Assembly (NCBI GenBank): GCA_900618425.1
Contig: UZAN01039369.1
Coordinates: forward strand, 253,328-317,327
Length of the DNA stretch: 64,000 nucleotides
Source of the DNA: Echinostoma caproni
Lineage: Eukaryota > Platyhelminthes > Trematoda > Plagiorchiida > Echinostomatidae
Reading direction: 5' to 3'
Part shown: positions 1-12,217 of the stretch, piece after piece
Layout of the letters: each line of letters starts with the position of its first letter
How positions within the stretch are numbered: the stretch's first letter is position 1
Notes under the pieces: generated by a model
The model's input: the letters and a program-made list of their open reading frames with translations, nothing else
Told to the model about the DNA's origin: nothing
Databases searched by the model: none
Position numbers and translations under genes: made by a program

Positions 1-555
1 CAACAATAAAATTCAGTTGAAGCGACCGGTTATCTGACATCGTTTTGTTTGTTTGCAATCATACTTCCGTTTTATATAAGTTGTAATTGTGAAAACACAG
101 CGATGTCAGTACGGTTGAAAATAAGCCAACGTTTAGGATACCGTGGATAACCTATAGCAAGGCGATTGTAAAACCGAATGATTCAGGAAGAGTCTGCCTT
201 CTATTTTCTTTATTTGTATATCGGATAACTGTATACTCGTACCTCAGATATTTTGCATACAAATTCCCGATAGAATATGGATAACCTGTAGTTGAACGTT
301 GAATTCCAGGCTGAATCAATTTATGTGCAAACTCTGGGAATGGATTATCACCTCCTCACCTTTACTTGGAAGTGTACATAGCATGACAGTTGACTTCAAC
401 ACTTTATTTCTTTGAGGCGTGACTGTGTATTATTGGAGTATGCTCAGCCGTTCGGATAATACAACACATACTTAAGTTTCTACATGCATGTTTATAGAAC
501 TAAGATTTTCCTATTTCCTGTTAATCACATTGAAATCTTCAAATGGACTCTCGTG
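1..555. other. No gene seen
   Basis: AT-rich sequence without a long open frame, repeat or recognisable element. If the candidate minus-strand exon at 556-764 is real, this would be its 3' flank. No AATAAA lies close behind its stop. Confidence 0.5.
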
Positions 556-764
556 TCACTGATGGGTTGGGTGCAAGATGTCTTCCATACAGTGAATAAA
601 ATTGGGAAATCTGTCAAATGTAATTTGACCTACCACAGTTACTTTACATGTCCTGTCTCTTAGGGAAAACGATAGCGTTTCGGAATACCTAAACACAATG
701 TACACCATGCTTCTACTTCCCGGAATCCCTAGTAGAATAACGGCTAGAACATTGACTCGTTGAA
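556..764 (-). CDS. Candidate 3' exon of unknown minus-strand host gene
   Basis: Seen: on the minus strand a strong acceptor (TTTTCCTTGCAG, AG at 766-765) opens a frame of 68 codons ending at TGA (558-556). The preceding candidate exon (1896-2170) ends with one leftover base, and joining it to this exon keeps the frame open. The peptide begins VQRVNVLAVILL and has a short hydrophobic start, then mixed charged residues. I recognise no domain. Alternatives: a chance open frame, since frames of this length are common in AT-rich DNA, or an exon that ends earlier at a GT before the stop. The phase match was one of three possible, so support is modest. Confidence 0.2.
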
Positions 765-1895
765 CTGCAAGGAAAACTGTGAGAGATATCAGAAATGCGG
801 CAATGCGTATACCAGTTCAATCAAACAAAACTATGATTGTGAAAGCACTCACGCATAAAAATAGGGCTTTGTATAATTTCAATGACAGTTCACTCGATGT
901 GACATCTTGGAATCGGCCAAAATGATCTTTGAATATTTTTTCGTAGAAATGAAAATCTATCCTTCAAGGTGGAAATCCGCTTTCTATGGAGCTGTAAAAT
1001 GATCTAATGCTTAAGTTCTGCCCTCTAACTTCGCTTGCATTAGAAAACAGCTGACTGATTTCGTAAACACTTGGTCATCATTGAAAAAGAGCAATACCTG
1101 GGTACTGAACATTTACAGTGATTTAAACCTAATAACTCATTCATTTTATCCTGGTTTTATAAGTAACCTATTTTATAGAAAACTTCAATCCCGATCACCA
1201 TAGAACTAAGATCATCAGTTAGCCACCTGCGCACTATCGCAACAATAACAAAGCGAGAAGGGTTCATTGAGTAATCACATGAAACAGCTTCTTATGTGTC
1301 CAGATTAAATTGACGACCCATAACAACATCATATTATCAAAATTTCAAGGTAAAAATACAATTCCTACTGCATTTTCGGCCGGCATTAGTGGATTTGTAA
1401 GAAGTGATACATACCGTATCGTAACACCTCCATTTTTACTCCAAACAAGGAAAGGTATAATCTAATTTCCTGTCGAAAAAATCACTTCAAAATCTGTTTT
1501 GTAATGCTATTCTGTTTTTGTGATTTTGAAAGTGAAACATTAGGATGAAGCAGCCATAATTCACTACAACAAATTACCACAAACCAGTGCTATTTGGTTT
1601 AGCGAAACGACGGTTTTCTATCGCCGATTCGAGCAGGATTTGTGCTAGCCTTCTAAATTATTGTGATTGATGTGCCCCCCGCACGTGAGGAAAAATCCAA
1701 TTATCTTCTGGACCAATTGGAGCATACCACGTCACCATCCCGTTTAGCTGCTTGGGTTAGATACAGGGTATGAATGAGAGCTTATCTGATTTACCGAATG
1801 TGTTAGTGCGTGCGACTGTGAATGTGGTTGAACATCGGTGCGAATGATTGGATCAATCGCCGATTGGAATGCGCGGACCTATAGCGATATGTTAC
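765..1895. other. Possible intron; otherwise no gene seen
   Basis: Lies between two candidate minus-strand exons. It would start with GTAACA at 1895 and end with TTTTCCTTGCAG at 765 on the minus strand. No open frame, repeat or transposon remnant is evident inside. Confidence 0.25.
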
Positions 1896-2170
1896 CTCTG
1901 ATGCTCAACATGTGGGCTCCGATGGACAAAAGCATTTTCTTTGTGCTGGGGATGGGGCCGCTTAAAGGCTGGTGTCCAGCTTGGATGCCGCTTACACCAG
2001 TAGATGTATAATCTATCTTTGTATGGTTTATTTTGCGTGGATGTGATTCAAATGAGTAGAAATTTTCTTTTTTGGTTCCGTCTAGGACTGTTTTTGCTAA
2101 ACAAACGTGGGTTTGCACAATGTATCCAAGGTCATTTCGCTGCATTGCTACACATAAGGTGAGATAACCA
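1896..2170 (-). CDS. Candidate internal exon of unknown minus-strand host gene
   Basis: Seen: the minus strand has a long pyrimidine tract ending CTTTGTCTCACAG (AG at 2172-2171). A 275-base open stretch follows and then CAGAG|GTAACA (donor GT at 1895-1894). The exon would start with one base completing a codon (phase 2) and end with one spare base (phase 1). The strong donor of the exon at 4882-5408 also leaves phase 2, so the two join in frame. The peptide (starting GYLTLCVAMQRNDLG) has no family I recognise. Inference: second exon of the same gene, across an intron of about 2.7 kb. It could be a chance open frame; about a dozen of this length are expected in a window of this size. Confidence 0.3.
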
Positions 2171-4881
2171 CTGTGAGACAAAGACAGAATGACTAATCAC
2201 AACTGCAAATAAGGCACAGGAATACCAAATAGACGATGAGTTTAGAGGCCAATCATCAAGGAAAAGATAACCATTCAAGTTATATACATAGTTTGGGTTT
2301 GAGAGCGCTGGCAAATTTCAGTAACTTTATGACAGTTCTGTTGTAGATGACCTGAAACGCTTGGATTGGAGCGACACAATACTTTTGTTCGAATAAATGT
2401 TTTGTTCTCAAATTTCCAAGTCTTCTTTTACCATTCGATGACGCAACGGTTGAAAACTTGTACTCCATCGCTTTCTTAAGCCACATCGGGATGTATTCGG
2501 TCATTCTGTGATGCAGCTGTCTCTGTGCCCTGTCTATGTTGATGGTCCAGCATCCACACTTGAAGCGGCAGATACAATTTCATTTGGCGGAAGGGGCGAA
2601 CATCTCCATCAACGATGTCGTTGGTATCCCTGTGATAATGACGGGGTCAGCTACGTAATAGACGCACTTGATGGTAGAATTCAACCGCCTGCTAACTAAT
2701 TCGCTCATGTTATCGCCCTTCTATAATAACCTTAAGAAAGCTTTCATTTTGGAGAAATTTTTTTGGTTTTTCTAACCGATCGTGATGACCAGATATGACA
2801 TGAACTTTAATTATGGTTTCCGTGTTGCATGTATGAACCATTTTGTGCACAAAGGAGAACATAAATCATAATCGATAAAGAGTATTCGAATTCCAGTCAA
2901 TTTTTGCTGTAGTCAGTCAATTAATGATTAATCAAACGAAACGCCCACAGTTTTCTTCCCAAGAAATTATGATAATTGCAAATGTATCCATATTGCTGCA
3001 GTCTTTCGCTGCTGAATTGAGAAAGAGTACATAGCAGTGATTTCATCATTGTTAAGATTCATCATTAACAATCAATGCATTATTATTAGACCTCGAAGAT
3101 TGGTCAGTTTCGGCCACTTAGACAAACCCAGATGGTCTATTGCATGTCACGTGATTGTCAAAACTGGATAGTTGGTCGAAAGATCAACTATGAAATAAAA
3201 CCTTAGGATTGGTTGATTATTAACGAAACGAACGTCACAATCAATCAAACCAACAAGTGTGAGATGAGTTTAAGCCGGAAAACAAGCCAATACGGTATAT
3301 CTCGAGGGGCGAATAAAATGACAGTCAAACTGAATTCTAACTCGGGCAATTAAAGTTGTCGATTTGATTGCAGCCCACATTTTTGTTATCCACTCTCAGA
3401 CTAACGAGTTTGTCTGATGTGAACGCTTTCATATTGTTGTGCTTGTTTATTTCTCTTGTTGGATTGACCGAACTTCACCAGACACTTAGCGATCGACTCT
3501 TCATGACTCAAGTCTATTCAGTCAGCGAGTCCTGACAACCCTGTTGAGTTGCGATATTAAGGTGTGAAATGATTGAAGACAAGCTCAGTCTGTCTGACAG
3601 CCGTATTTAATACAGTACTAACCAACCCTAATAGCCGTAAAGATGATCATGCTCTTCCAAGATGGCTTGTCGCGAAAGCATTATAATCCACAAATATTTC
3701 CTACAATTTTATACCCACAAAATCAAGCAGTAAAGAAAGGGATCAAACGGTTTCATTCAATGAAACTAACCGATTCGAGTGCTTTTCTGTCGCCATGTAC
3801 TCCGACAGATGTGCTTGCATCAAAGAGGCACTGCGTAGAGCGTCAAATGTTGAGGTTTGCATATTGTCACAAATCTTGCTTTCTCGATGCTTGTGTCTGA
3901 GTGAAAATCCACGCCGAAGAAAATTCTGTAATGCGTGCAAACAAACGAAGCTTCCTCTATTATTACACGAAAATTGCTGAAACATTGTTTTTAAAGTTTC
4001 AGAAATTAGATCAAAATTGACAATACCGAAATGACCATTTCAACCAAATATGTAGTTATTAGTTATTTAAAAACTACAGGTCTGCTAACATTCTTTCTGG
4101 TGTCTTGTAAATCAAAGTTTTCTTGGGGGAGCTTGCAATATCGTTAATGGAAGTGAATGAAACGTTCGGAGGCATTTCACCATCCATCTGCCTAAAGAAC
4201 AGTGCAGTGATCCACATTCGGTGTCAGCACTAGGTCCGATAAGCGATTCTTATGCAGTTCTGCTTCTATCACGCATTAGTAGTAGCATTTCCTTCCTCAG
4301 GTTTCCCAGGAATCATTAGTGGGTTCTCAGAGCATGCGATTCGGGACGCAATTTAGGTGGTTCACTTATCGCACCGAGTTGCGTACCGAAAACGGACAAT
4401 GGAAACACCGGACATTCCCGAATTAATTTGAAAGAGTTCATAGTTTTACATTCACTTCATGACAGAAGGAAATGGATTGTATCCTAATTTAACTGGGTTA
4501 CATCCCTAATGTCTCTCATCTCTGTCATGCACTTTTTCTACGATGATCCTCTTTTTGAATAAAATGTGCAACGAGTGCTACACTACTAACTGCAACGTGA
4601 GTAGTAATATGCTGAATACACTTTCCATTTACTTTTCGAATGGGCGCCGTTGATAGTTTTGTGGGGATTATTTTAATCTTATGAGCATTACGTCGAAACA
4701 AAGCCTTTTTAAATCTAACTCAAAATTGATATTTTTTCAGCTGAGCCCATTCATCTATTCACGAGTTTCGTCCAGGAGTACTGGAATACAATATGGTCCC
4801 ATAAGCGGGAATTCTGAATTCTGAGTATGCCGCAAATCTGTTCGATTTGATCAAAATGACTGGTTTACGGAAATAACTTAC
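2171..4881. other. Possible intron; no other gene seen
   Basis: Between two candidate minus-strand exons. It would start GTAAGT at 4881 (minus strand) and end CTCACAG at 2171. Short overlapping frames at 2132-2504 (minus) and 3643-3985 (both strands) show no recognisable motif. A perfect 8-base inverted repeat with a 9-base spacer sits at 3048-3072 and is unremarkable in AT-rich DNA. Confidence 0.3.
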
Positions 4882-5408
4882 AACTTCGTTAGGTAATGCT
4901 TCCAGTAAGGTTTCCTTAAGATAGAGGAACCTTGGGTCACGAATCCCAAATTCAATGGAAGTTCTTTCATAAAACGTGATGCAATAAAATTTAGAATTGA
5001 GCGTACCATGAAGGTCCTTCGTGATCCGGATTTCGATTTGGTCGTTGATTGACTTTCAGACTTGGTGGTTGAATCCAACGTACTGGACCTCTGTCTTCTT
5101 TCATGCGGTGGTAACCCAGTTATGCCATCGTGATTGGACGATCTTTCGAGCACAGAATCTGTATCGTTTTCGTCCTCGTGTCTTCGGCTTTTCGATTTCA
5201 TGTATTTGCTGTTTCGTTTTTGTGGCATCACTGGGGTGGACAGTGAAGTGGTAGACTGATATCGGTCCAAAGCGGACGAGGATCCGTTGAGGTTCCGACT
5301 GCTCATGGGAGGAAGTACAAAGGAGTGTTGGGAGGCTGTCATACTTTGGGGACCATTTCGATCCATTGTTGCCTCAGCCAAATGGTTATTTGCTGCCTTG
5401 AGTCTCTC
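4882..5408 (-). CDS. Ser/Thr/Arg-rich exon of an unknown host protein
   Basis: Seen: the minus-strand frame is open from about 5408 to 4878, over 170 codons. That is the longest non-transposon, gap-free open frame in the window and is unlikely by chance at this base composition. It closes on a perfect donor, AAGTT|GTAAGT (GT at 4881-4880), leaving phase 2. The 5' edge is uncertain: AAAG|GAG at 5408 or CAAG|GCA at 5396. The peptide starts with a short charged, helix-prone stretch (ERLKAANNHLAEA). A long disordered Ser/Thr-rich part with basic patches (KRNSKYMKSKSRR) and repeated STTKSES-like segments follows, and the last 45 residues are more hydrophobic. This pattern suits a cytoplasmic or nuclear scaffold protein with a coiled coil upstream, but I cannot name the family. 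An alternative weaker donor lies inside the exon after the SGSRRTF segment. Confidence 0.5.
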
Positions 5409-8400
5409 CTTTCAAACAGGGTTCACTCGAACCTGAGATAATAGGGGAACAGCGGGTGTGAAGTGTGAAAAGTGTCTATGTAAAAATCTTAATCCATCGC
5501 ATCACTTTAGGCATGCACAAGCAATGATCTTGCGGTGTTACATCATCTTGGGCATTGACATTCTGCTTTTGATTAACTAGTTATTATTTGTTCGGTCTTG
5601 TTAAAAGAAGCTAAGTACAAGTGTTCCTATCCCAGAGTTTTTAAACTATGTTGTTTAGCAAATCTAAACGTTGAAAATGAGACTAATGTTTGATTTATTT
5701 TCCATACCCTTATCTTCTTTAACTGGGGATTGAAATTTCAACAAACGTTCTTCGTACATATAACATGTATTTATTAATTTCTACTGTTACACGGCTATTT
5801 ACATATATTCCTTTGATTTTATTAGACAGTAGGCAATATATCAACACTGTTCATAGCTGTTTTGATTCTCAAAAATCATTTATTGCCCAAGGCGCAATGG
5901 TTTCAACTATTAACCTAACAGTGTGTGCTACAAGTCCAGGATGATGGATACAAATGTATTACGCAATACTACAGAGTTCCAACCACAATTAAATAACTGC
6001 CCAGTGCTCTGTATTAGTATATTGCTTCTTATATTTCCACTTAAATGGCAACGTATTTGAGATCTTTTCACAATAGGTAGAATTGATTCTCCCCATTTTT
6101 GCACTGTGGAAATATGCACCAACTTAAATCGAAACGCCCCAGTCAATAAAGTGCAAAAACCCTAAAGTTTCGCAGACATGTCACAGCCCTAATTCAGAGC
6201 CTATTGCTGATGATTCTTGAATCAGATGTAAAACTTGGATGAACATCAGTTCGGTGTGATGTTGTAATGGAAAATTGATAAAATATTCAACGAAGCTGGA
6301 TGTTTCGTGTTCCGACGGAGACTCAAAATGGTATGTACTGCTACAGAATTCCAAAGCAAACGACACGGCTATCCAGTGCAAGTTGTTGGTCAGATAAACC
6401 GGGGGAATTTTTTAACCCAATTTCTCAAAATAAATAGTTAAAACTAAAATGCCATTTATTGTAGTGAATCTATGTTCGGCTGTACTCAATAGATATCCAG
6501 CCTTGCATCGAAAAGTCCCTAGCAAGGAATATATCCACAAGAGGTGTTCAGGCACCACATCAGTCATTACCTAAACTGATTTCACTTAAATCAACGTGAT
6601 CAGGAAGGTTACTCTATCGCTATGGACAAATCAATACTAAAAATAGCTGCGAAATGGAGTCAAGGAATCACAGACAGTTTGAAATAAAAGAACACCGATC
6701 AATTGATTGTCACATTTAATTCCAATGGAGAGTTTACGTATTACCCAGACAAAAAGAAATGTTTGATTACCATCATTAGACAGCGCTGTGATTTCTAAAT
6801 TCCCATTATTTATTTTGGTAACAAAAAATTCATTACGGACCGTTATGCAAAACGTTCGTCAAACTTGAGGACAAATGAGCACGGTTTGTTGGATCAGTAC
6901 AATGTTTTGAGGCGACACAGTGCATCACGTTTAGATCACCTACGTACGTTCGATTAAACGTCGAGTTCAAGTCAGGTTTCCTCTGCGGTTCGGAATGAAA
7001 AATGCTAATTTGTTTCGTACGCCTGTCGCTTGACCTCGTTTGAAAATGTCTACCAACTGTGAACAATATCCATTTAAATTCAGTCGATCCAAGATGAGAC
7101 CGAAAGAAAAACAATCAGCATGACACGTTGTTCTGAGATCTAAATGCATCAAATGCATCACAACAGATTCAATTCTTTTATTTAGAAACCAAGAAAGCAA
7201 AACAGTTTTGTATGAAACTAAACGGAAAGGAGGAAAAATTGATATCCGGGGCTATAACCGGGTCAGTGAAACGCGGGCAGTTCATGTATGGGAGTTGGCT
7301 AAAAACACTGAATCCAAACCGACCAAAAAGAGGCGTACGAACAACACTCCCCCACATCTTGGGTGTGGCATTGCTCACCGGCTCCATTGATTATCGAGGT
7401 GTATTGGGCACCTTGGACATTCGACCCCATCCAAAAGGCGTATGATTCTACGAATTGGACACCAACACCCAATGGATTGCGATTTTCACAAACCGTCCGC
7501 TGCCTTGTAGCCAGACTTTGGTTGGTCGTAGGCTCCGGCTTTGAAATCCCCACTTTGTGTGAAATGTGTGCATACATTCGTGGACAATATCTATCTAAAT
7601 TACTCTCTCCATCTTCTCCTCCGTTCAATTTGTTGCATTCATTTGTTCGGCGGGATACCGGAAGAGGAATACCTAAATTCAACAACGATGGTCAAGTTGC
7701 CCTACATTATTGCTTAAGATGTCCTGCCCAAACACATGAAAAACGTATGAAATAATGAATGAAAAATCTCCAGAACTACGTCGTAATATGTGCAGCTCGA
7801 AGTGGTAGAGTAAACTTTTACAAGGAATCAGGGTGTAGAAGGCGTTAAAAGCTCATAATGAGGGATTTGAAGGGCGAAACATATGATGACTTCACAACTG
7901 ATGCAATCCATGCATACCAAAATGATGGCATTTCACCCAACTGATTTCAGGAATTTGAAATCAATGACCGTATGTTACCGCAAGCGCAAACTCTGAAAGA
8001 ACGTCGTGTGCTGCTTCATCGGAATGGAGAACGCAGATACCTATCTCGTTAGTTTAACATCACCGGTGCTATGTATTTAGGAAATTGATCATTACGTATA
8101 TATACGAAACTACACTTGATTGAACTCTACTTCAGTGATTTTATTCCCATAATATCGATAGTTTACAAGAGTCAGCTTTTGGTATGCATGAGCGTTATCG
8201 GGAAACTAATCAGTTGTCTTGGTTGCCACGTTCCAATTTCCACCACAGTCACCCTTTTTTCTCAGCTTTTAGATGCATTTGAATGGTTCCAGTAACCTCC
8301 GTAATGAAAAATGACACTGATAGCATTCCTCAGTGAATTGCATCAATCTAAGACTTAAAAACAAGAGCAATCTTCCGAAAATGGTTTAACGGTTTTCTGC

Positions 8401-9146
8401 AGGAGATATACGTTGCGTTCAAATATAGGTTAGTGTTGGATCAGTATGGAACCGTTTGACTACCAGCCTCGAAATCAGTCTGAAACTGATGCTGTGGGAT
8501 TAGGAATGTGAATAAATGTTGTTTCCTTTTATGTTTCCCGAGTGCAAAAATGCACCACAAACTGCCTAGAAAAGAGGGATCGGCGATACAAAGGTGGTTT
8601 TGGAAAGTGAGTAATTAAATGAAGGGATGAAATCACGCTTATTTTTGGAACACAAAATGGACCATGTTTACCCCACGGATGGGATATGATAGTGGGCATT
8701 TTATTGATCACAGCGGAATCTGAGAAAAAGTTGCGTCTATCAAAATATCCTCAGTGACCTTGGAAAAAAATAAAAAGAGTACAATTTCGCTGTGACAAAA
8801 AACGTATTCACTTTGAAATATATTCCGTAAACTATATCACTACTCCCGAGGTAATTGAGCGGTGTAAATAAACGTTTTGTTCCCTTACTTGGATACTATC
8901 TTCTTAGCTTAATAAGTTAGGCGTTAGACATACAGACTCGCTGAGCAATTGTGGTACAAAAATAATATTTGGGTAGTCTGTGTTCTTTATTTGCTCAGAA
9001 AATGCGGAAAGCTGAGAATCATTCATAACAAAAGTGAATGGATAATTGTTCTCTAAGTGATTACATGCTAAAAACAGTGAGATTCACAGTAGGTAGTTTT
9101 AATAAAAAACTGTTTACTATCCGGTTTTGATTTGCCAATAATTATC
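5409..9146. other. No gene supported
   Basis: Two minus-strand frames at 5928-6146 and 6181-6381 share a short similar stretch (CTACAGARTTCCAA followed by CCAGTGC), suggesting a weak old duplication. At 7299-7755 both strands are open for about 130 codons over the same stretch. That looks like a less AT-rich repeat rather than a gene, since neither frame shows a motif. The rest holds short chance frames only. Confidence 0.4.
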
Positions 9147-9164
9147 CCACGCGGTTGATAACTC
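9147..9164 (+). repeat. 18-base direct repeat, left edge of gap
   Basis: CCACGCGGTTGATAACTC directly before the N run. An identical copy starts at 9556, directly after it. Identical bases on both edges of a scaffold gap usually mean the two contig ends overlap, or the gap covers a tandem repeat. Confidence 0.9.
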
Positions 9165-9555
9165 NNNNNNNNNNNNNNNNNNNNNNNNNNNNNNNNNNNN
9201 NNNNNNNNNNNNNNNNNNNNNNNNNNNNNNNNNNNNNNNNNNNNNNNNNNNNNNNNNNNNNNNNNNNNNNNNNNNNNNNNNNNNNNNNNNNNNNNNNNNN
9301 NNNNNNNNNNNNNNNNNNNNNNNNNNNNNNNNNNNNNNNNNNNNNNNNNNNNNNNNNNNNNNNNNNNNNNNNNNNNNNNNNNNNNNNNNNNNNNNNNNNN
9401 NNNNNNNNNNNNNNNNNNNNNNNNNNNNNNNNNNNNNNNNNNNNNNNNNNNNNNNNNNNNNNNNNNNNNNNNNNNNNNNNNNNNNNNNNNNNNNNNNNNN
9501 NNNNNNNNNNNNNNNNNNNNNNNNNNNNNNNNNNNNNNNNNNNNNNNNNNNNNNN
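9165..9555. other. Assembly gap (391 N)
   Basis: A run of 391 undetermined bases. Any open frame running across it is an artefact. Confidence 0.99.
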
Positions 9556-9573
9556 CCACGCGGTTGATAACTC
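9556..9573 (+). repeat. 18-base direct repeat, right edge of gap
   Basis: Exact copy of the 18-mer at 9147-9164, immediately after the N run. Confidence 0.9.
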
Positions 9574-9670
9574 AGGATAAAAAACCGATCTACACAAAAT
9601 ATTTGTATATGCCCCGTGTGGACATGGTGTTTCGGCGATTGAATGACCAGTTGTAATCTTGACGGGAGGC

Positions 9671-9681
9671 GGGGGGGGGGG
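9671..9681 (+). repeat. G homopolymer (11 G)
   Basis: Run of 11 G, the longest in the window, 98 bases after the gap-edge repeat. Such runs often vary in length and cause sequencing errors. Confidence 0.9.
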
Positions 9682-9892
9682 ACAAACGTAATTTTATTAG
9701 AGAACCAACACCGGTGCAGTTTAAAACATCACAACGAATGTGAACCAGACCCCCTTATCACCAAGGTTAACCCAATCTCCTTTTCGTTCACTATTTTAGT
9801 GTAGCCCTCTATCTTCATTCAAATATCTGAAACCGACAACTCTAAGTTGGTAGGTTTTTGCTTACAGAGTTCCATCCTGTTCGAATAAATAC

Positions 9893-9925
9893 CTGAGAGG
9901 GGTGAATTCACTCAGTGAAATGTGT
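9893..9925 (+). ncRNA. Hammerhead-ribozyme-like motif, decayed (tentative)
   Basis: Seen: CTGAGAG, then a hairpin GGGTG-AATT-CACTC, then AGTGAAAT and GTGTA. Known: PLE hammerheads follow the order CUGAUGA, stem II, GAAA, a very short stem III and a UH cleavage site. Here the first core box lacks one base and the bases beside the core do not form a good stem I. It sits about 130 bases upstream of PLE coding remnants, where such motifs belong. It may be a decayed ribozyme or chance. Confidence 0.2.
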
Positions 9926-10052
9926 ACCTTAGTGCAGTGTTTAATCAAAATGACATAATAAAGTAAAGGAAAACCACCGATTTAAACTTGCTCATTTTAC
10001 TACCCCCGCCGGTAACCGGGTCTGCAAGAATAAATTTCATGTTTGATATGCC

Positions 10053-11971
10053 GTGTATTCAATGGATCAAGATTGTATTTCCACCTTTGAATTAATACAA
10101 TCGAGTCCTGACCGTACAGGAAAATCTCCTCTTAAAAAAGGGCTAAGTTATAATTTAAGTATTCCCTATTTGAAGTATATCGGCACAGTCCCTGCGGTCG
10201 AAGAACATTTACACAAAATACCAGAGGAAGAGGCCAACAAAGCTCGCTCTCAGATCGCTCGTATCCTGCGGAATCAAAAGAAGCAGACTTGCAATTTAAC
10301 GAAAAAGGAACGTTTACCAGTTAGGTCTCTCCGCAAGGACAAAGTATAGAGATTACGAAAGCTGATAAAGGCAACCAGGTAGTCATTATGAATAAAGCGG
10401 ATTATGATAAAAAAAAGTGCGTGATCACCTAACAGAGTGTGAAATTTCTCAAAAGCGAGCTCAGGCCCTCAAGAATAAGACCCAAGCCACGACTATGAAG
10501 TTACTTCGAGATCCGAAACTGAAGCTGGGTAAGTCAATATGATTTTAGTTGAATCCTAAAACAAACTGCGCTTCGAGATTTTATGGCTTGCCCAAAATTC
10601 ACAAAGCAGATGTTCCCTTATGACCAATAATTGATTGCACAAACACTCCAAACTACACCCCTTCAAAACGTCTTACAAACATTCTACATCCACTTCCAAA
10701 ATGTGATGAAAATTACATTAAAAAACTCAAATCACTTTATCCATAAAGTTGGAAATATTAAACCAGATCAGTCTGAATGTCTTGTAAGTTACGATGTTGT
10801 TTCTCTTTTTACCCATGTTTCCATTGAAGACTATCTAGCACTCCCTTAAAGATTACTCTCTAATGACAATTCTTTGTGCGATAGAACCACACATGATGTA
10901 GAAGATATCATCGGGGCGGTTTCCACATGTCTGAAATGAGTGGCAACGGGTTCTTCAATCTCACCAATTGTAGTAAACATTTTTATGGAAAATTTTGAAG
11001 ACGAAATACTTATGTCTGCCCCAACACCACCAAGAATCTGGTGGAGATATGTAGATGACATCTTCGTAGTGATCAAGAAGGATTTTGTGGAACTTTTCAC
11101 ACAGTTCATCAACCACTTTCACGAAAACATTAAGTTTACAATAGAAAAGAAGGAAAACTGTATCAATTTCTTAGATTGTCAAGTAAGAAAGCCAACCCAC
11201 ACTAGCAGGTATTTATCCTACTCCTCTGAGCACTCCATAAATATGAATCTGCTGTGGTGACCATTCTCCTAACCAGAGCTATCGAGTTCGTCTCAAACAA
11301 AAGGACAAACGCAACGAGGTTCAACTAGTCACAAGGGACTTGATGGATAACGGATATTCACCAAATTTTCTACAAAGAATTCAAAACGTATTAAAAGATC
11401 TATACAACCAGAAATCAAAAAGACCGATTGGATCGCAACTATTGTCATACCTTATTGCCGCAATTCGTCAGAAGATATCCAACGCATATTGAAACGGTTC
11501 AATATACGGGTCGCTTATCGGGCAACCAACACTCTTCGTTCACTTCTGAAGCGACTTAAGGACAGACGATCAAAAGCTGATCAATCGAATCTTATTTACA
11601 AGATAAGATGTAAATAGTGTGCGGCCGCCCACGTCGGCCAAACAAGTCGACAACTAAAGACGCGGGTACCCGAATGTGAGAGGAAATCCAAACACCCTCC
11701 AAGAAATGCATCTGAGAGGGACGCAGCTAATACTCCACATTCCATTTCTCAGGGACACTTTATTGACTTCGAAAAACCAATTATTTTGAAACAAGATTTC
11801 AGGTCATATGGAGAACGTTTAATCATTGAGTCATTGTGCATCAACAGCGATCCGCTTTGCGTCAATCGATCGAACGGGACCCAAATATCAGTTCACTGGC
11901 TTAATACCAGTTGCGCAACCAACCGCTCACACACACACGCACATCCTTGCTTACCAACAAACAAGATTTAA
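10053..11971 (+). pseudogene. PLE polyprotein: reverse transcriptase plus GIY-YIG endonuclease
   Basis: Role of the family: reverse transcription of the element RNA at a nicked target, with nicking by the GIY-YIG domain. Seen: an intact N-terminal frame to 10349. A frameshift follows, then KADKG at 10358-10372. YGLPKIHK is at 10582-10605 and YDVVSLFT at 10790-10813. SISPIVVNIFME, matching the GSPLSPILANIFME-type block, is near 10945-10990. Catalytic YVDD at 11048-11059 is intact. A linker typical of PLEs (VIPYCRNSSEDIQRIL) is near 11445. The endonuclease region is at about 11590-11690, with IYKIRC, a stop where a residue of the CxxC pair spacing belongs, and HVGQTSRQLKTR in place of YIGQT. 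The C-terminal block is open at 11786-11971. It is unrelated in sequence to the second PLE near 26.5-27.1 kb. Frameshifts, stops and the degraded GIY-YIG motif make it non-functional. Confidence 0.85.
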
Positions 11972-12080
11972 TCTAACCACAGCACAAAACCGCTCGAAGA
12001 CTAATATTCCATCTTCTATGACGTCATCAATAATATTCGATGATTGCCAAATGAACGAAATCATCCAACCACTCCCATCT
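10053..12080 (+). mobile_element. Penelope-like element, degraded copy
   Basis: Seen in order: a basic N-terminal region with KADKG, the PLE-typical YGLPKIHK block, reverse transcriptase motifs including YVDD, then a GIY-YIG-type endonuclease and a C-terminal block (ERLIIESL..INSDPLCVNR). This order is diagnostic of endonuclease-bearing PLEs. The copy carries at least three frame changes and internal stops, so it is dead. Outer boundaries are approximate. The downstream flank to about 12,240 may be its 3' region. Confidence 0.85.
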
Positions 12081-12217
12081 CTTTGTCGAGGTCCCTAGAC
12101 TTTCAAATGTCACCGGGCTGATAATGCATGTACCACTTCAAACGACATATCTATGGGATGGTAGACCACATGCATACATGTGCAGGACGAGAACCGGAAT
12201 TGAGTACGTGAAACCAT

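Larger units (their letters stand above)
9574..10052. other. Upstream flank of PLE, probable 5' region
   Basis: No open frame. It contains the G run at 9671-9681 and the hammerhead-like motif at 9893-9925. It probably includes the 5' end of the PLE that follows, but I cannot place the boundary. Confidence 0.3.

Noticed and set aside
3048..3072. Perfect 8-base inverted repeat
   Set aside because: Short arms in AT-rich DNA; expected many times by chance.
7299..7755. Overlapping open frames of about 130 codons on both strands
   Set aside because: Only one of two overlapping antisense frames could code. Neither has a motif or clear splice sites, and the length is within chance expectation. An unrecognised repeat is more likely.
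9068..9597. Open frames on both strands crossing the N gap
   Set aside because: They consist almost wholly of undetermined bases and cannot be coding evidence.
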